A stretch of DNA of 64,000 nucleotides from a bacterium. Lineage in GTDB: Bacteria > Krumholzibacteriota > Krumholzibacteriia > LZORAL124-64-63. How positions within the stretch are numbered: position 1 is the first letter of the stretch; every line of letters starts with the position of its first letter. The notes under the pieces are model-generated. The model was not told the DNA's origin. It searched no databases and saw nothing but the letters and a program-made list of their open reading frames with translations. The stretch covers positions 434,001 to 498,000 of the forward strand of contig JADJCK010000003.1 of NCBI GenBank assembly GCA_016703265.1, in the 5' to 3' direction. Shown piece after piece: positions 55,321-64,000 of this stretch. The translations under genes and the position numbers were made by a program.

Positions 55321-55370
55321 CGGCGCCGATAGACTCTTGCCGGCGCCGACAGACTCTTGCCGGCGCAAAT
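55321..55370. repeat. 20-bp tandem repeat next to palindrome copy 4
   Basis: CGGCGCCGATAGACTCTTGC (55321-55340) is followed by a copy differing at one base (55341-55360) and a partial third start (CGGCGCAAAT). The junctions TTGCCGGCGC resemble half of the palindrome core, so it may have grown from that element. It lies about 120 bp before the ROK gene. Confidence 0.75.
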
Positions 55371-55477
55371 CCGTAGTCACGGGTGCGCCGAACAGGTAGC
55401 CTGACGAAAGACGTGGTACGATCATCGGGGGCAGGTCATGCCCATGACGCAGCAGTCCGCAACGGAAGGCGCAGTTC

Positions 55478-56521
55478 TTGAGCGAGAGGATCTTCATCGG
55501 CACCGACAGCGGCGCCACCACCACCAAATTCTGCGCGGTCACCGAGAACGGCGAGACGGTCTCCCCCCGCGTGCTACAGCGACCGACGAACGCGGAGGCC
55601 GGCCGCGAGGCGGTCATCGGCGGCTGGATCGCGGGCATCGGCGAATTCCTCGCGCAGAACGACCTGCAGTGGGCGCAGGTTCACGGCGTGGGACTGGCGA
55701 TCCCGGGCCCCTACGAGCGCTACGGCGTTTGGGGGAAATCGCCCAACCTCCCCGAGCATTTCTGCGGCTGGGATGTGCACCAGGATTTCAGCGCGGCGCT
55801 GGCCGAACCGATCGGCCGCCACATCCCGCTGTCGGTCGGCAATGACGGCAACTACGGCGGCGTGGCCGAGGCGCAGCTGGCGCGCGGCAGGACCCGCGCC
55901 TCGGTGGCGATGCTCATGCCCGGCTCCGGGCTCGGGGCGGCGTTCGTCGGCGCCGACGGTCTCTGCCTCGATGGCGACACGCTGGCCGGCATGGAAGCCG
56001 GCCACATGCCCGTGCCGCTGCAGCTGCTGGGCCTGACCGGCAAACCCCTCGCCTGCGGCTGCGGCCGCGACTGGGGCTGCGTCGAGGCCTACACCACCAT
56101 TTCCGGCCTGGGTCAACTGCTGGCGATCTTCAGCCGGCGCCACCCGGATCATGAACTCGCCGGGTCGGCTGCCCCCCTCAAGGACCAGGTGCTTTCGCTC
56201 CGCAGCCGCGCGCAGGAGGGCGATGCGCTGGCGCTGGAGATCTTCGATTTCCAGGCCAAGGTCATGGGCATTCACGTCGCCAACCTGGCCATGGCCCTGG
56301 ATCCGGGCATCTTCATCATCGGCGGCGGGTTGATGGACCACGAGGCCACGACGCCGGCATTCCGCGAGCGGTACCTGAATCTCATCGAGCAGGCGGCCCG
56401 GCCCTATCTCTGGCCGCAACAGCGCGACACGCTGAAGATCGTGCCGGCGACCCTGGGCGAGCTTTCGCAGGCCATCGGCGCGGCTTTGGTGGCGCTGTAT
56501 CGCAGCCGGACGATGGCTTGA
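55478..56521 (+). CDS. ROK-family sugar kinase/glucokinase-like protein
   Basis: A 347-residue cytoplasmic protein from a TTG start (MSERIFIGTDSG) with GGAAGG eight bases upstream. ROK features: ATP loop 'FIGTDSGATTTKFCAV', 'VGLAIPGPY', 'LSVGNDGNYGGVAEAQLARG' with the catalytic Asp, zinc-binding 'LACGCGRDWGCVEAYTT', and 'PGIFIIGGGLMDHE' near the end. The zinc motif lacks one glycine-rich form (CXCG..GC.E is kept), supporting a kinase rather than an NagC-like regulator, since no N-terminal winged helix is present. Sugar specificity is not readable. Confidence 0.88.
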   Translation: MSERIFIGTDSGATTTKFCAVTENGETVSPRVLQRPTNAEAGREAVIGGWIAGIGEFLAQNDLQWAQVHGVGLAIPGPYERYGVWGKSPNLPEHFCGWDVHQDFSAALAEPIGRHIPLSVGNDGNYGGVAEAQLARGRTRASVAMLMPGSGLGAAFVGADGLCLDGDTLAGMEAGHMPVPLQLLGLTGKPLACGCGRDWGCVEAYTTISGLGQLLAIFSRRHPDHELAGSAAPLKDQVLSLRSRAQEGDALALEIFDFQAKVMGIHVANLAMALDPGIFIIGGGLMDHEATTPAFRERYLNLIEQAARPYLWPQQRDTLKIVPATLGELSQAIGAALVALYRSRTMA

Positions 56522-56622
56522 GCGTTCCTGCTCGGGCAAGCTGCACAGGCGCGACACGCCTCCGCTTCATCTGCACCGGGGATCACGCCCAGCCGTCCGC
56601 CTGCCCCGCCGTCTGGTCTATC

Positions 56623-58041
56623 TCAGGCCGGTCCGTGGTCGCGACCGTCTGGTCGAACCCGAATGTCGCTTGCGAGCTCCCGCCAGAGTCGGGGGGCCTG
56701 CTCGACCATGTACAGGGGCAATGACAGCAGCGTGAACTCGATGACGTCGTCGCCGTGTGAACGCGCGTGTGACACGTGCTGCATTTGCGGAGGATTCGTG
56801 TCGAAGCGCAGGGCCCGATCGAAATGCCGCGCCGATACCAGTTCCAGCAGCGACTTCAGCGATCCGCTCTTGCCGGCCTTCACCTCGATGGGCGCCACGT
56901 CCGAGCCGAACTGCTGCACGAAGTCGACTTCGGCGTTGTTGGTGCGGCCTTCCCGCAGCCAGTAGGTAGGCGTGAAGGCGCGGTTGTCAGGCGCGAGCAG
57001 GGGCAGGTGCTGGGCGATGAACTGCTCGGCCATGGCGCCTTCGTTGACGAAGCGTGCGTCGGCCACCTGCTCCGGCGTCAGGCGGTCGAGGCCGCAGGAC
57101 GCATTCACTAGGCCAACGTCCAGGAAGTAGGTCTTGAAGGCCGACCCTTTGAGGGTTGCCCCGAGAGGGAGGCCTGTCGCATCGGTGTGGGTCACGCGCC
57201 GGACGACCCGCGCCATGACCAGCAGTTCGAGGGCCCGCTTGACGTCCCGCGTTCTGGCATCCGAGTCCACGCGGGAGTACTTGAACTTGTCGCCGACGGC
57301 GCCCGGAACGAAACCGTAGACGCGGCGCAGTTGGGCGATCTCGGAGCGGGTGCCGTACTTGGCGAAGTCGTCGCGATAGGTCTCGAGGATCGAAGCGTGG
57401 ACGAAGCCCGCGTCCGCGAACGATCCCGTCTCGGCGAAGACACGGGCGGCTTCCGGCATGCCTCCCACCAGCATGTAGTCGCGAAGCCTCCCGAGAAGCC
57501 GCTTGTGGGCAGTCCCCGGGAAGTCGTCGACGATCTTGTGCGTTCGCAGCAGATCCAGTAGCGACGTCTCGTCGAGCGCCTCGAGGAATTCCTCGAATCC
57601 CATGGGCTCCAGGAACAGGTATTCGATGCGACCCTCGGGCATGGAGAAGGCGTGGTCCGCGAGGACGAACTCAAGCAGCGAACCGGCGGCGATGATCGGC
57701 AGCTCGGGCCGGTCCTCGTGCAGGGAGCGGAGGGCCGGAATGGCGGAGGGCGCGGCCTGGATCTCGTCCAGGAACAGAAGAGACGCGTGATCGTCGATGG
57801 GGCCCTTGTCGATCAGGTATTCCAGCTCCGACAGGATCCGCGAGGTATCCCGCGACGCAAAGATCGCGTCCAGTTCCGGGTGCCGTTCGAGATCGACTTC
57901 GTGCAGCTTCCGCCCCGAACGCTGGGCGAAGAGACGGACGAGCGTGGACTTGCCCACTTGGCGCGTACCCCGGATGAGCAAGGGTTTTCGATGCGACGCT
58001 TCAACCCAAGACTCAAGCCTTTTCATGGCATGGCGTTGCAT
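56623..58041 (-). CDS. AAA ATPase with DUF4143 (AAA_14 family)
   Basis: A 472-residue P-loop protein starting MQRHAMKRLESWVE after GGGGA. Walker A is 'LIRGTRQVGKSTLVRLFAQ' (about 22-40), Walker B 'LLFLDEIQAAPSAIPAL', and 'AAGSLLEFVL' follows; the C-terminal DUF4143 part contains 'TYFLDVGLVNA' and 'GAMAEQFIAQHL' and 'NNAEVDFVQQFGSDVAPIEVKAG', a restriction-endonuclease-like D/E..K core. This large family is widespread and often mobile, with no settled function. An AT-rich promoter region lies upstream, ending in palindrome copy 5. Confidence 0.92.
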   Translation of the reverse strand: MQRHAMKRLESWVEASHRKPLLIRGTRQVGKSTLVRLFAQRSGRKLHEVDLERHPELDAIFASRDTSRILSELEYLIDKGPIDDHASLLFLDEIQAAPSAIPALRSLHEDRPELPIIAAGSLLEFVLADHAFSMPEGRIEYLFLEPMGFEEFLEALDETSLLDLLRTHKIVDDFPGTAHKRLLGRLRDYMLVGGMPEAARVFAETGSFADAGFVHASILETYRDDFAKYGTRSEIAQLRRVYGFVPGAVGDKFKYSRVDSDARTRDVKRALELLVMARVVRRVTHTDATGLPLGATLKGSAFKTYFLDVGLVNASCGLDRLTPEQVADARFVNEGAMAEQFIAQHLPLLAPDNRAFTPTYWLREGRTNNAEVDFVQQFGSDVAPIEVKAGKSGSLKSLLELVSARHFDRALRFDTNPPQMQHVSHARSHGDDVIEFTLLSLPLYMVEQAPRLWRELASDIRVRPDGRDHGPA

Positions 58042-58076
58042 GATTTTTCCCCAATCCTGAAGTGGTTGTATTGGCC

Positions 58077-58105
58077 AAAATATGGGTATATTTTTGACTC
58101 GTCAA
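58077..58105 (-). promoter_or_regulatory. Probable sigma-70 promoter for the DUF4143 ATPase
   Basis: TTGACG (58105-58100), 17-nt spacer, TATTTT (58082-58077) on the minus strand, about 36 bp before the ATG at 58041, in a strongly AT-rich patch. Confidence 0.5.
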
Positions 58106-58135
58106 GGCTATTTTATGCGTATGTTTTGTTCAATT

Positions 58136-58155
58136 CACTTGCGCCGGCGCAAGTG
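58136..58155. repeat. Interspersed palindrome, copy 5 (20-bp perfect)
   Basis: CACTTGCGCCGGCGCAAGTG is a perfect 20-bp palindrome containing the 14-bp core. It lies just after the stop of the LVIVD gene (58162, minus) and upstream of the DUF4143 gene promoter, both transcribed leftward. Confidence 0.85.
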
Positions 58156-58161
58156 CCCGCA

Positions 58162-60629
58162 CTACCGCAAAAGCAGCATCTTGCCCTGATCCAACGCGGC
58201 GCCAACGTGCAGCCGCACCAGATACACTCCTGACGCCGCCGCACGCCCCGCCGTGTCCCGGCCGTCCCAGGTCAGCGACTGCGTCCCGGCTCGAAACGTC
58301 GGTCGGCCAGCACGGCCACCAGGCGGCCGGCGGCGTCGTGCACCGTGACCACCGCGTGCGCCGCGGCCGGCAGGGTGAAGTCCACGCGCGTGCCGGGGTT
58401 GAACGGGTTGGGGACACAGCCGACCAGGCGCGGGCCGACGGCAGAAGGCGGCACCGTGAACCCGGTCGTCGCCAGCGCGACCCAGGCGCCGGGGCTGTCC
58501 TCGCGCTCGAGCACGTACGAGACAACCGTGCCGGGCGATGGCGTCACGTCGTCGCGCGCCTCGAAGTGGCCGTTGCCCAGGAAGCGGCTGGCCAGGATGC
58601 GGTCGCCGGCTGTCGAGCGTGCGACGACGCGGAAAGACGAAGATGCTCCGTTCGCCGTCCAGTGCAGGCGCACGGAAGCGCCATCGATGGCGGCCGCGAA
58701 CGCCGCAACCTCGACGCCCACGGTGGCAGGGCAATGGCGCGGCGTCACCAGGAAGCCGTTCGGTTCGTATCCAACCACGACACGGTCGCCGACCAGGGCC
58801 ACGCACTGCGACCACCTGTCCAGACTCTCGGCGGCGGTGACGAGCCCCACCGAGTAAGGAGCCACGGGATCGACGAAGTCCAGCACTTCGAAGCCGTAGT
58901 CCGTGCCGGCCATGTAGACAACGTCGGCGTCGGATGCCCAGCCTCCGCCCCCATATGGGGACACGGCAAGCATATCCACGCCGGCGCCGTTGTCGGCGTA
59001 GATGACCGTAGCCGCCGGGTGAATGAAGTAGAGAAGGCCGTCGCGCGCGACGAGCTCGAGGTCCATCGTCCAGGGCCCGGCCGTCGTCCAGCGTGACACC
59101 GGGTGCGTCGGATCGGAGAGGTCGACGGACTGGATCTGTTCGCTCGCGCCGAGGTAGGCGACATCGCCGTCGACCGCGACGCGCCAGGCCGGGATCCCGA
59201 TCGGCAGCGAACCGATGACCAAGGGGACGGGCGCACCGTCCGGATCGACCACCCACAGCGGCCCGCCCTCGGCCAGGGCCACGACACCACCGCCACCGGG
59301 CACGACATCCACTGCTTCCGGGATGCCGGACACGGCGCCGAGGGCCAGCGGCGCCCGCGGATCGGTGATGTCGAACGCGACGAGCCCGCCGCTGCCGCAG
59401 GCAACCAGCGCGCGATTGCCGACGGCCGCAATGCGCTGCGGCGAGCCCGGCAATGGCAGCGAGGCGGTGATCGCGCCGGCGGCGCCGAGGTCCACGGCGC
59501 GCAGATCGCTGCCGACCAGCATGAGGGCTACGTCAGGATCGGCCGTGGCGCACACCGCGGCGACCGGGGCCTCTGTGTCATGCCACTCGTAACCGGGGAA
59601 GACCTCCGTCGGGGAGATATCGAGAACGCGCAGAGACTCGGCACGACTTCCGAGATAGGCGAATCCGTCGCTGATGACGACTTCGGTCAGCCGCGGCGTC
59701 GGGACCTTGCTGCCGAGGGCGACCGGCGCCGAAGGGTCCGACACATCCAGGACCATCATGCCATGGGGGTAGGATTCGCCGCCGACGAGAGCCAGCGAGC
59801 CGCTGACAGCGATGCTCCCGCACTCGAACCCCTCGGGGTTCCAGGTGGAGAGCACCGTGGGCGTCGACGGATCCGTCCAGTCGACGATGAGCAGTTCGCC
59901 GCCCCCGCACGGCAGGTAGACCGTGTCCCCGACAACCGTCAGGGCCACGGGATAGTGGCCGATCGTCCGGGGATCCCAGGTTCCGAGAACCGTGGGCTGG
60001 TCGGGGTCGGTGATATCCTTGACGACCAGTCCTATGCCACCGGTGGCATACAGGCGGTTTCCGCTGACGACGCAGCGATACGCCGCCATGCCGGCCAGCG
60101 TGCGCACCACGCGCGGCGCGGAAGGGTCGCTCACGTCGACGATATCCAGCGGATCATCGACGACGCCGTCGTCGCCGCGCGAGACGTAGGCGCGCGAACC
60201 GATCACGACGATATCAGCGATCCAGGAGGCCGTCGGCAGGAACGCGACCTGGCGGGGGGCGGCCGGATCGGAGACGTCGAAGATCACGACGCCGTTGTCG
60301 AACGCGATGTAGACATGCCCGTCGGCCAGGGCGAAGGCATCGCTCGAAGAGTCGTGGTACATGCGCCCGGGCAGCAGGACCGGTCGGCTGGGATCGCTGA
60401 CGTCGATGACGCCGGCGTAGGAGTCGCGGTCATAGAAGTAGAGATGGTGTCCTTCGAGTTCGAGGCGCTGAGGTGCGGCGGAACCGCCTTCGACCTGCCA
60501 CATATCCAGGAAGCCGGCTTCGTGCAGCCAGGCGCTGTAGTCGACGCAGGGAGGGTCGGCGGCGGCTTTTCCCGCAATCAGGCCACAGAAGAGGATGGCG
60601 ACGGCAGGCAGGGCACCACGCAGGCTCAT
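58162..60629 (-). CDS. Secreted LVIVD beta-propeller protein with FlgD-like tail, frameshifted near the end
   Basis: An exported protein of about 822 residues; start after GAGGTG, signal peptide 'LPAVAILFCGLIAGKAAAD'. The body is made of LVIVD-type blades of about 40 residues: 'GVIDVSDPSRPVLLPGRMY', 'VVIFDVSDPAAPRQVAFLP', 'LLIVDWTDPSTPTVLSTWN', 'MMVLDVSDPSAPVALGSKV', 'LVAFDITDPRAPLALG' and others, so one or two propellers. The C-terminus is a FlgD-like Ig domain ('CVPNPFNPGTRVDFTL', then 'LTWDGRDTAGRAAASGVYLVRL'), split by a frameshift at about 58284-58288, where one G seems missing from a run. Frame one ends falsely at 58272. The tail type is shared with the BNR protein. Confidence 0.82.
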
Positions 60630-60727
60630 GACAGCACCTCGACACAGCTATCCGGGACCGGGATCGGCCACATGGCGTGGCCGTGACCAGGCATTTTCGC
60701 ACGCGGGAGCCCGCCGGGCAATGCCGC

Positions 60728-60743
60728 CTTGCGCCGGCGCAAG
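60728..60743. repeat. Interspersed palindrome, copy 6 (16-bp perfect)
   Basis: CTTGCGCCGGCGCAAG in the 255-bp divergent gap between the LVIVD and toast-rack genes. The right flank GCACTCCCC resembles the GTGC flank of copy 5. Confidence 0.8.
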
Positions 60744-60884
60744 CACTCCCCCATCAAGCCACCTCACAACTGCTCAACTCCCCAACCCACTCCCCGCAAC
60801 CATTCCGCCCGCCATCGCGTATAGTGTTCCTTGTGCCCGAAACATGTTCGCCCCGGCAACCCCCGACCCGGAGTGTTCCCCGCC

Positions 60885-61811
60885 ATGCCGCAACCCAAAG
60901 GCTGCCTCAAGTCCTGCGCGCTCGGTTGCGCCGGTTTCGCCGCGCTGCTCGTGATCGGCGGCGTGATCATCTCGACGCTGGCCTGGAAGGCGCTCAACGG
61001 GGGCGACGACAAGCTGCCGCTGGCGGACAACGCGGTTTCCACGGTGGTCGGCGCGGTGAACGAACCGATGAGCGCGCGCGCGGCGCGGCTGACCACCACG
61101 CAGGGCGGACGCGTGCGGCTGGTGCTGGGCGAGGGCGAATTCCGCCTGCGGCCCGCCGGGCCCGGCGAGGGGCTGCATGCGCGGGCCCAGTACGACTCGA
61201 CGCGGCATCGCCTGACCGAACTCTTCACCGTGCTGCCCGACTCCACGTGGGAGTACCACCTCGACTGCCGCCAGGTGGGTGACAGTTCGTTCTTCAAGCA
61301 GCTGTTCGGCGGCGAGCGCAACAACGCCAAGGTGACGGTGTACCTGCCGGCCGAGGTGCCGATCGACCTCGTGCTTGAGGGACGCCGCGGCGGCTGTGAG
61401 GCCGACCTCGGCGGGTTGTGGCTGCGCACGGGCGACATCCGGTTCCACCAGGGCGGCATCGAACTCGAGTTCAGCAGCCCGCTGCGCGAACCCATGGAGA
61501 GCCTGCGCCTGCAGGCGCGCATGGGCGGCATCGCCGCGAAGCGGGTCGGCAACGCCTCGCCGCGCGCGCTTGACATCGACTGCGCCATGGGCGGCGGCGA
61601 CTTCGACCTGCGCGGCGCCTGGCGCGGCGACTGCACGGCGCGCGCCACCGCGAACATGGGCGGCATCAGCATCAAGGTGCCGTCAGAGATGCGGGTCGAG
61701 GGGCACGGTGCCCTGGAGCCGACGCTGACGGGGAGCACGGCCGAGGTGCCGGCACCGGTGTTGCGGCTGTCGGCGACGGCGAAGATGGGTGAGGTGGAGG
61801 TGGTGCGGTAG
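60885..61811 (+). CDS. Membrane-anchored toast-rack (LiaF/DUF2154-like) protein
   Basis: A 308-residue protein starting MPQPKGCLKSCALG, with one membrane helix ('GFAALLVIGGVIISTLAWKAL'). The outside part is a repetitive right-handed beta structure: 'VTVYLPAEVPIDLVLEGRRGG', 'LSLRLQARMGGIAAK', 'DIDCAMGGGDFDLRG' and 'ATANMGGISIKVPSEMRV'. The recurring 'MGG' turns match the toast-rack/LiaF C-terminal and DUF4097-type fold ('MGG..I.VP'). Such domains appear in cell-envelope stress regulators, but no LiaRS-type partner is adjacent. The nearest two-component genes start 160 bp downstream on the same strand. Confidence 0.7.
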   Translation: MPQPKGCLKSCALGCAGFAALLVIGGVIISTLAWKALNGGDDKLPLADNAVSTVVGAVNEPMSARAARLTTTQGGRVRLVLGEGEFRLRPAGPGEGLHARAQYDSTRHRLTELFTVLPDSTWEYHLDCRQVGDSSFFKQLFGGERNNAKVTVYLPAEVPIDLVLEGRRGGCEADLGGLWLRTGDIRFHQGGIELEFSSPLREPMESLRLQARMGGIAAKRVGNASPRALDIDCAMGGGDFDLRGAWRGDCTARATANMGGISIKVPSEMRVEGHGALEPTLTGSTAEVPAPVLRLSATAKMGEVEVVR

Positions 61812-61970
61812 ACCCGGGAGCCCTTATTGCTACTGCGTTTCAGTTTCTTTATCGACAACAAGTTAACCTACAAGAGAGGTTGACTCTCCTTGCACGCGCA
61901 TAGTAACGTCCTTTAACAGGTTGCGCTTGGGGCTGGGGCCCCGCCCGTCCATCGCCACAGAAAGTCGTCG

Positions 61971-63137
<1,167 letters not shown>

Positions 63138-63141
63138 AGCC

Positions 63142-63609
63142 ATGCCGACCGCGCGGCCCATCTCGATCCTGTACGCCGAAGACGACGAGGAAGACCGCAC
63201 CATGGTGCTGGAGGCCATGAAGGAAAGCCGGCTGGCCAACCGCATCCGCACCGTGGCCGACGGCGAGGAACTGCTCGAGTACCTGCAGCGCCGCGGGCGG
63301 CATGCGGCCCGCGAGGAAGGCCTGCCGGGGCTCATCCTCCTGGATCTCAACATGCCGCGACTGGATGGGCGCGAAGCGCTGCGCGAGATCAAGGCGGATC
63401 CGCGCCTGCGGCGCATCCCGGTCGTGGTGCTGACGACGTCGCGCGCGGAAGAGGATATCCTGCGCACCTACGACCTGGGCGTCAGCTCGTTCATCGTCAA
63501 GCCCGTCACGTTCGACGCCCTCGTCGAGACGGTGCGGACACTCGACAAGTACTGGTTCGAGATCGTCGAACTGCCGCCCCCTGTGGAGCCTCATGGTGAA
63601 CACGCGTGA
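63142..63609 (+). CDS. Single-domain response regulator (Rcp1-like)
   Basis: A 155-residue receiver: acidic 'YAEDDEEDR', phospho-acceptor Asp68 in 'LILLDLNMPRLDG', 'VVLTTSRAEED' and Lys in 'FIVKPVTF'. The long loop before the phosphorylated Asp ('GRHAAREEGLPGLI') and the C-terminal 'YW' ('DKYWFEIVELP') are typical of regulators paired with phytochrome-type kinases. No output domain, so it works through protein contacts or a phosphorelay, possibly with the free HPt protein at 7706. Starts five bases after the kinase stop. Confidence 0.93.
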   Translation: MPTARPISILYAEDDEEDRTMVLEAMKESRLANRIRTVADGEELLEYLQRRGRHAAREEGLPGLILLDLNMPRLDGREALREIKADPRLRRIPVVVLTTSRAEEDILRTYDLGVSSFIVKPVTFDALVETVRTLDKYWFEIVELPPPVEPHGEHA

Positions 63610-64000
63610 ATTCCGCATCCTGATCGTCGAGGACGACGCCGACGACGCACACCTGGTCGCCGGACTGCTGGCCGCCGAGGAGCGACCCGGTTTCAACGTC
63701 TGCCTGCGCACCACGCTCGCGGCGGCGCTGGTCGAGATGGACAATGCCTCCCCCGACGCCGTGCTGCTGGACCTGTCGCTGCCCGACAGCGAGGGCTTCG
63801 AGGGCCTGCGCGAGATCGGGCTCCGCCATCGCCGCGTGCCGGTCGTGGTGCTTACCGGGCTCAGCGACGCCGGCGCCGGGATCGAGGCGCTCGGCCTCGG
63901 CGCCGAGGACTACCTGCTCAAGGCCGGCCTGGACCGCAACCTGCTGGTGCGTGCCCTGCGCTACGCGCAGGAGCGCAAGTCGCTGCAATGCCAGATCGAG
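63593..64000 (+). CDS. Response regulator, receiver domain (partial, C-terminus off the right edge)
   Basis: The frame opens at ATG 63593 (GGAG four bases upstream; GTG at 63596 also possible), overlapping the previous regulator by 17 bases, and is open to the window end: 136 codons. Receiver motifs: 'ILIVEDDADDAHLV', Asp60 in 'AVLLDLSLPDSEG', 'VVLTGLSDAG' and 'DYLLKAGLD' with the conserved Lys. After the receiver 'RALRYAQERKSLQCQIE' begins a coiled linker, so an output or kinase domain probably follows beyond the window, as in response-regulator/GGDEF or hybrid kinase proteins. Confidence 0.9.
   Translation, partial: MVNTREFRILIVEDDADDAHLVAGLLAAEERPGFNVCLRTTLAAALVEMDNASPDAVLLDLSLPDSEGFEGLREIGLRHRRVPVVVLTGLSDAGAGIEALGLGAEDYLLKAGLDRNLLVRALRYAQERKSLQCQIE

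Noticed and set aside
55321..55370. Possible minimal CRISPR array
   Set aside because: Units abut directly with no spacers and no cas genes are near.
61880..61906. Promoter TTGACT-N15-TAGTAA before the histidine kinase
   Set aside because: Spacer too short and -10 box poor.

Overview
The window is a high-GC, densely coded piece of a Gram-negative bacterial chromosome. Outer-membrane beta-barrels, a TonB-dependent receptor, lipoproteins and a TolC-type efflux operon show two membranes. Two secreted beta-propeller proteins end in FlgD-like 'NPFNP...T.I' tails, and an ECF sigma factor sits directly before a Ser/Thr kinase-TPR protein. Together these suggest an FCB-superphylum or neighbouring lineage of the Krumholzibacteria/Eisenbacteria kind. 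That placement is inference; the window has no rRNA or other marker that fixes it.

Layout. 1-4.1 kb: chemotaxis genes cheA-cheW-cheR on the minus strand, running off the left edge. 4.4-13.5 kb: an NlpC/P60 lipoprotein, two RNA methyltransferases, a free HPt protein, a Gcw_chp-type barrel, an M3 peptidase and a secreted subtilase. 13.8-22 kb: a double-CDGSH protein, a Nramp-UspA pair, a UbiA/MqnP prenyltransferase, a VOC protein, and a probable metal-uptake set (Cys-rich exported protein plus copper-receptor-like TonB receptor). 22-29 kb: a large BNR-repeat secreted protein, a PknB-TPR kinase and its ECF sigma factor. 29-33 kb: a cytolysin-family (CDC-like) lipoprotein, a small secreted protein and a nucleotidyltransferase-XRE pair. 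33-40.7 kb: metA behind a two-adaptor/permease/TolC efflux operon, and an AAA ATPase. 40.8-46.4 kb: the pyruvate dehydrogenase operon aceE-aceF-lpd. 46.5-51 kb: two secreted proteins and a second CDC-like lipoprotein. 51-61.8 kb: an M16 peptidase, a GT87-like membrane glycosyltransferase, a ROK kinase, a DUF4143 ATPase, an LVIVD propeller protein and a toast-rack membrane protein. 62-64 kb: a histidine kinase and two response regulators, running off the right edge.

Main points of interest. (1) A palindrome TTGCGCCGGCGCAA recurs in at least six intergenic gaps of the right half, once as a pair forming a long stem. (2) Two diverged thiol-activated-cytolysin-family proteins are both predicted lipoproteins with non-standard C-terminal domains; one follows a 12-codon leader ORF whose stop overlaps its start. 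(3) Two unrelated secreted proteins end in the same short tail, SFGxxKAxxR, a candidate sorting or anchoring signal. (4) A nucleotidyltransferase-XRE pair sits behind a near-consensus sigma-70 promoter. (5) Three genes (an AAA ATPase, aceE and the LVIVD protein) carry apparent small frameshifts, which may be sequence errors. No tRNA, rRNA, CRISPR array or insertion sequence was recognised.
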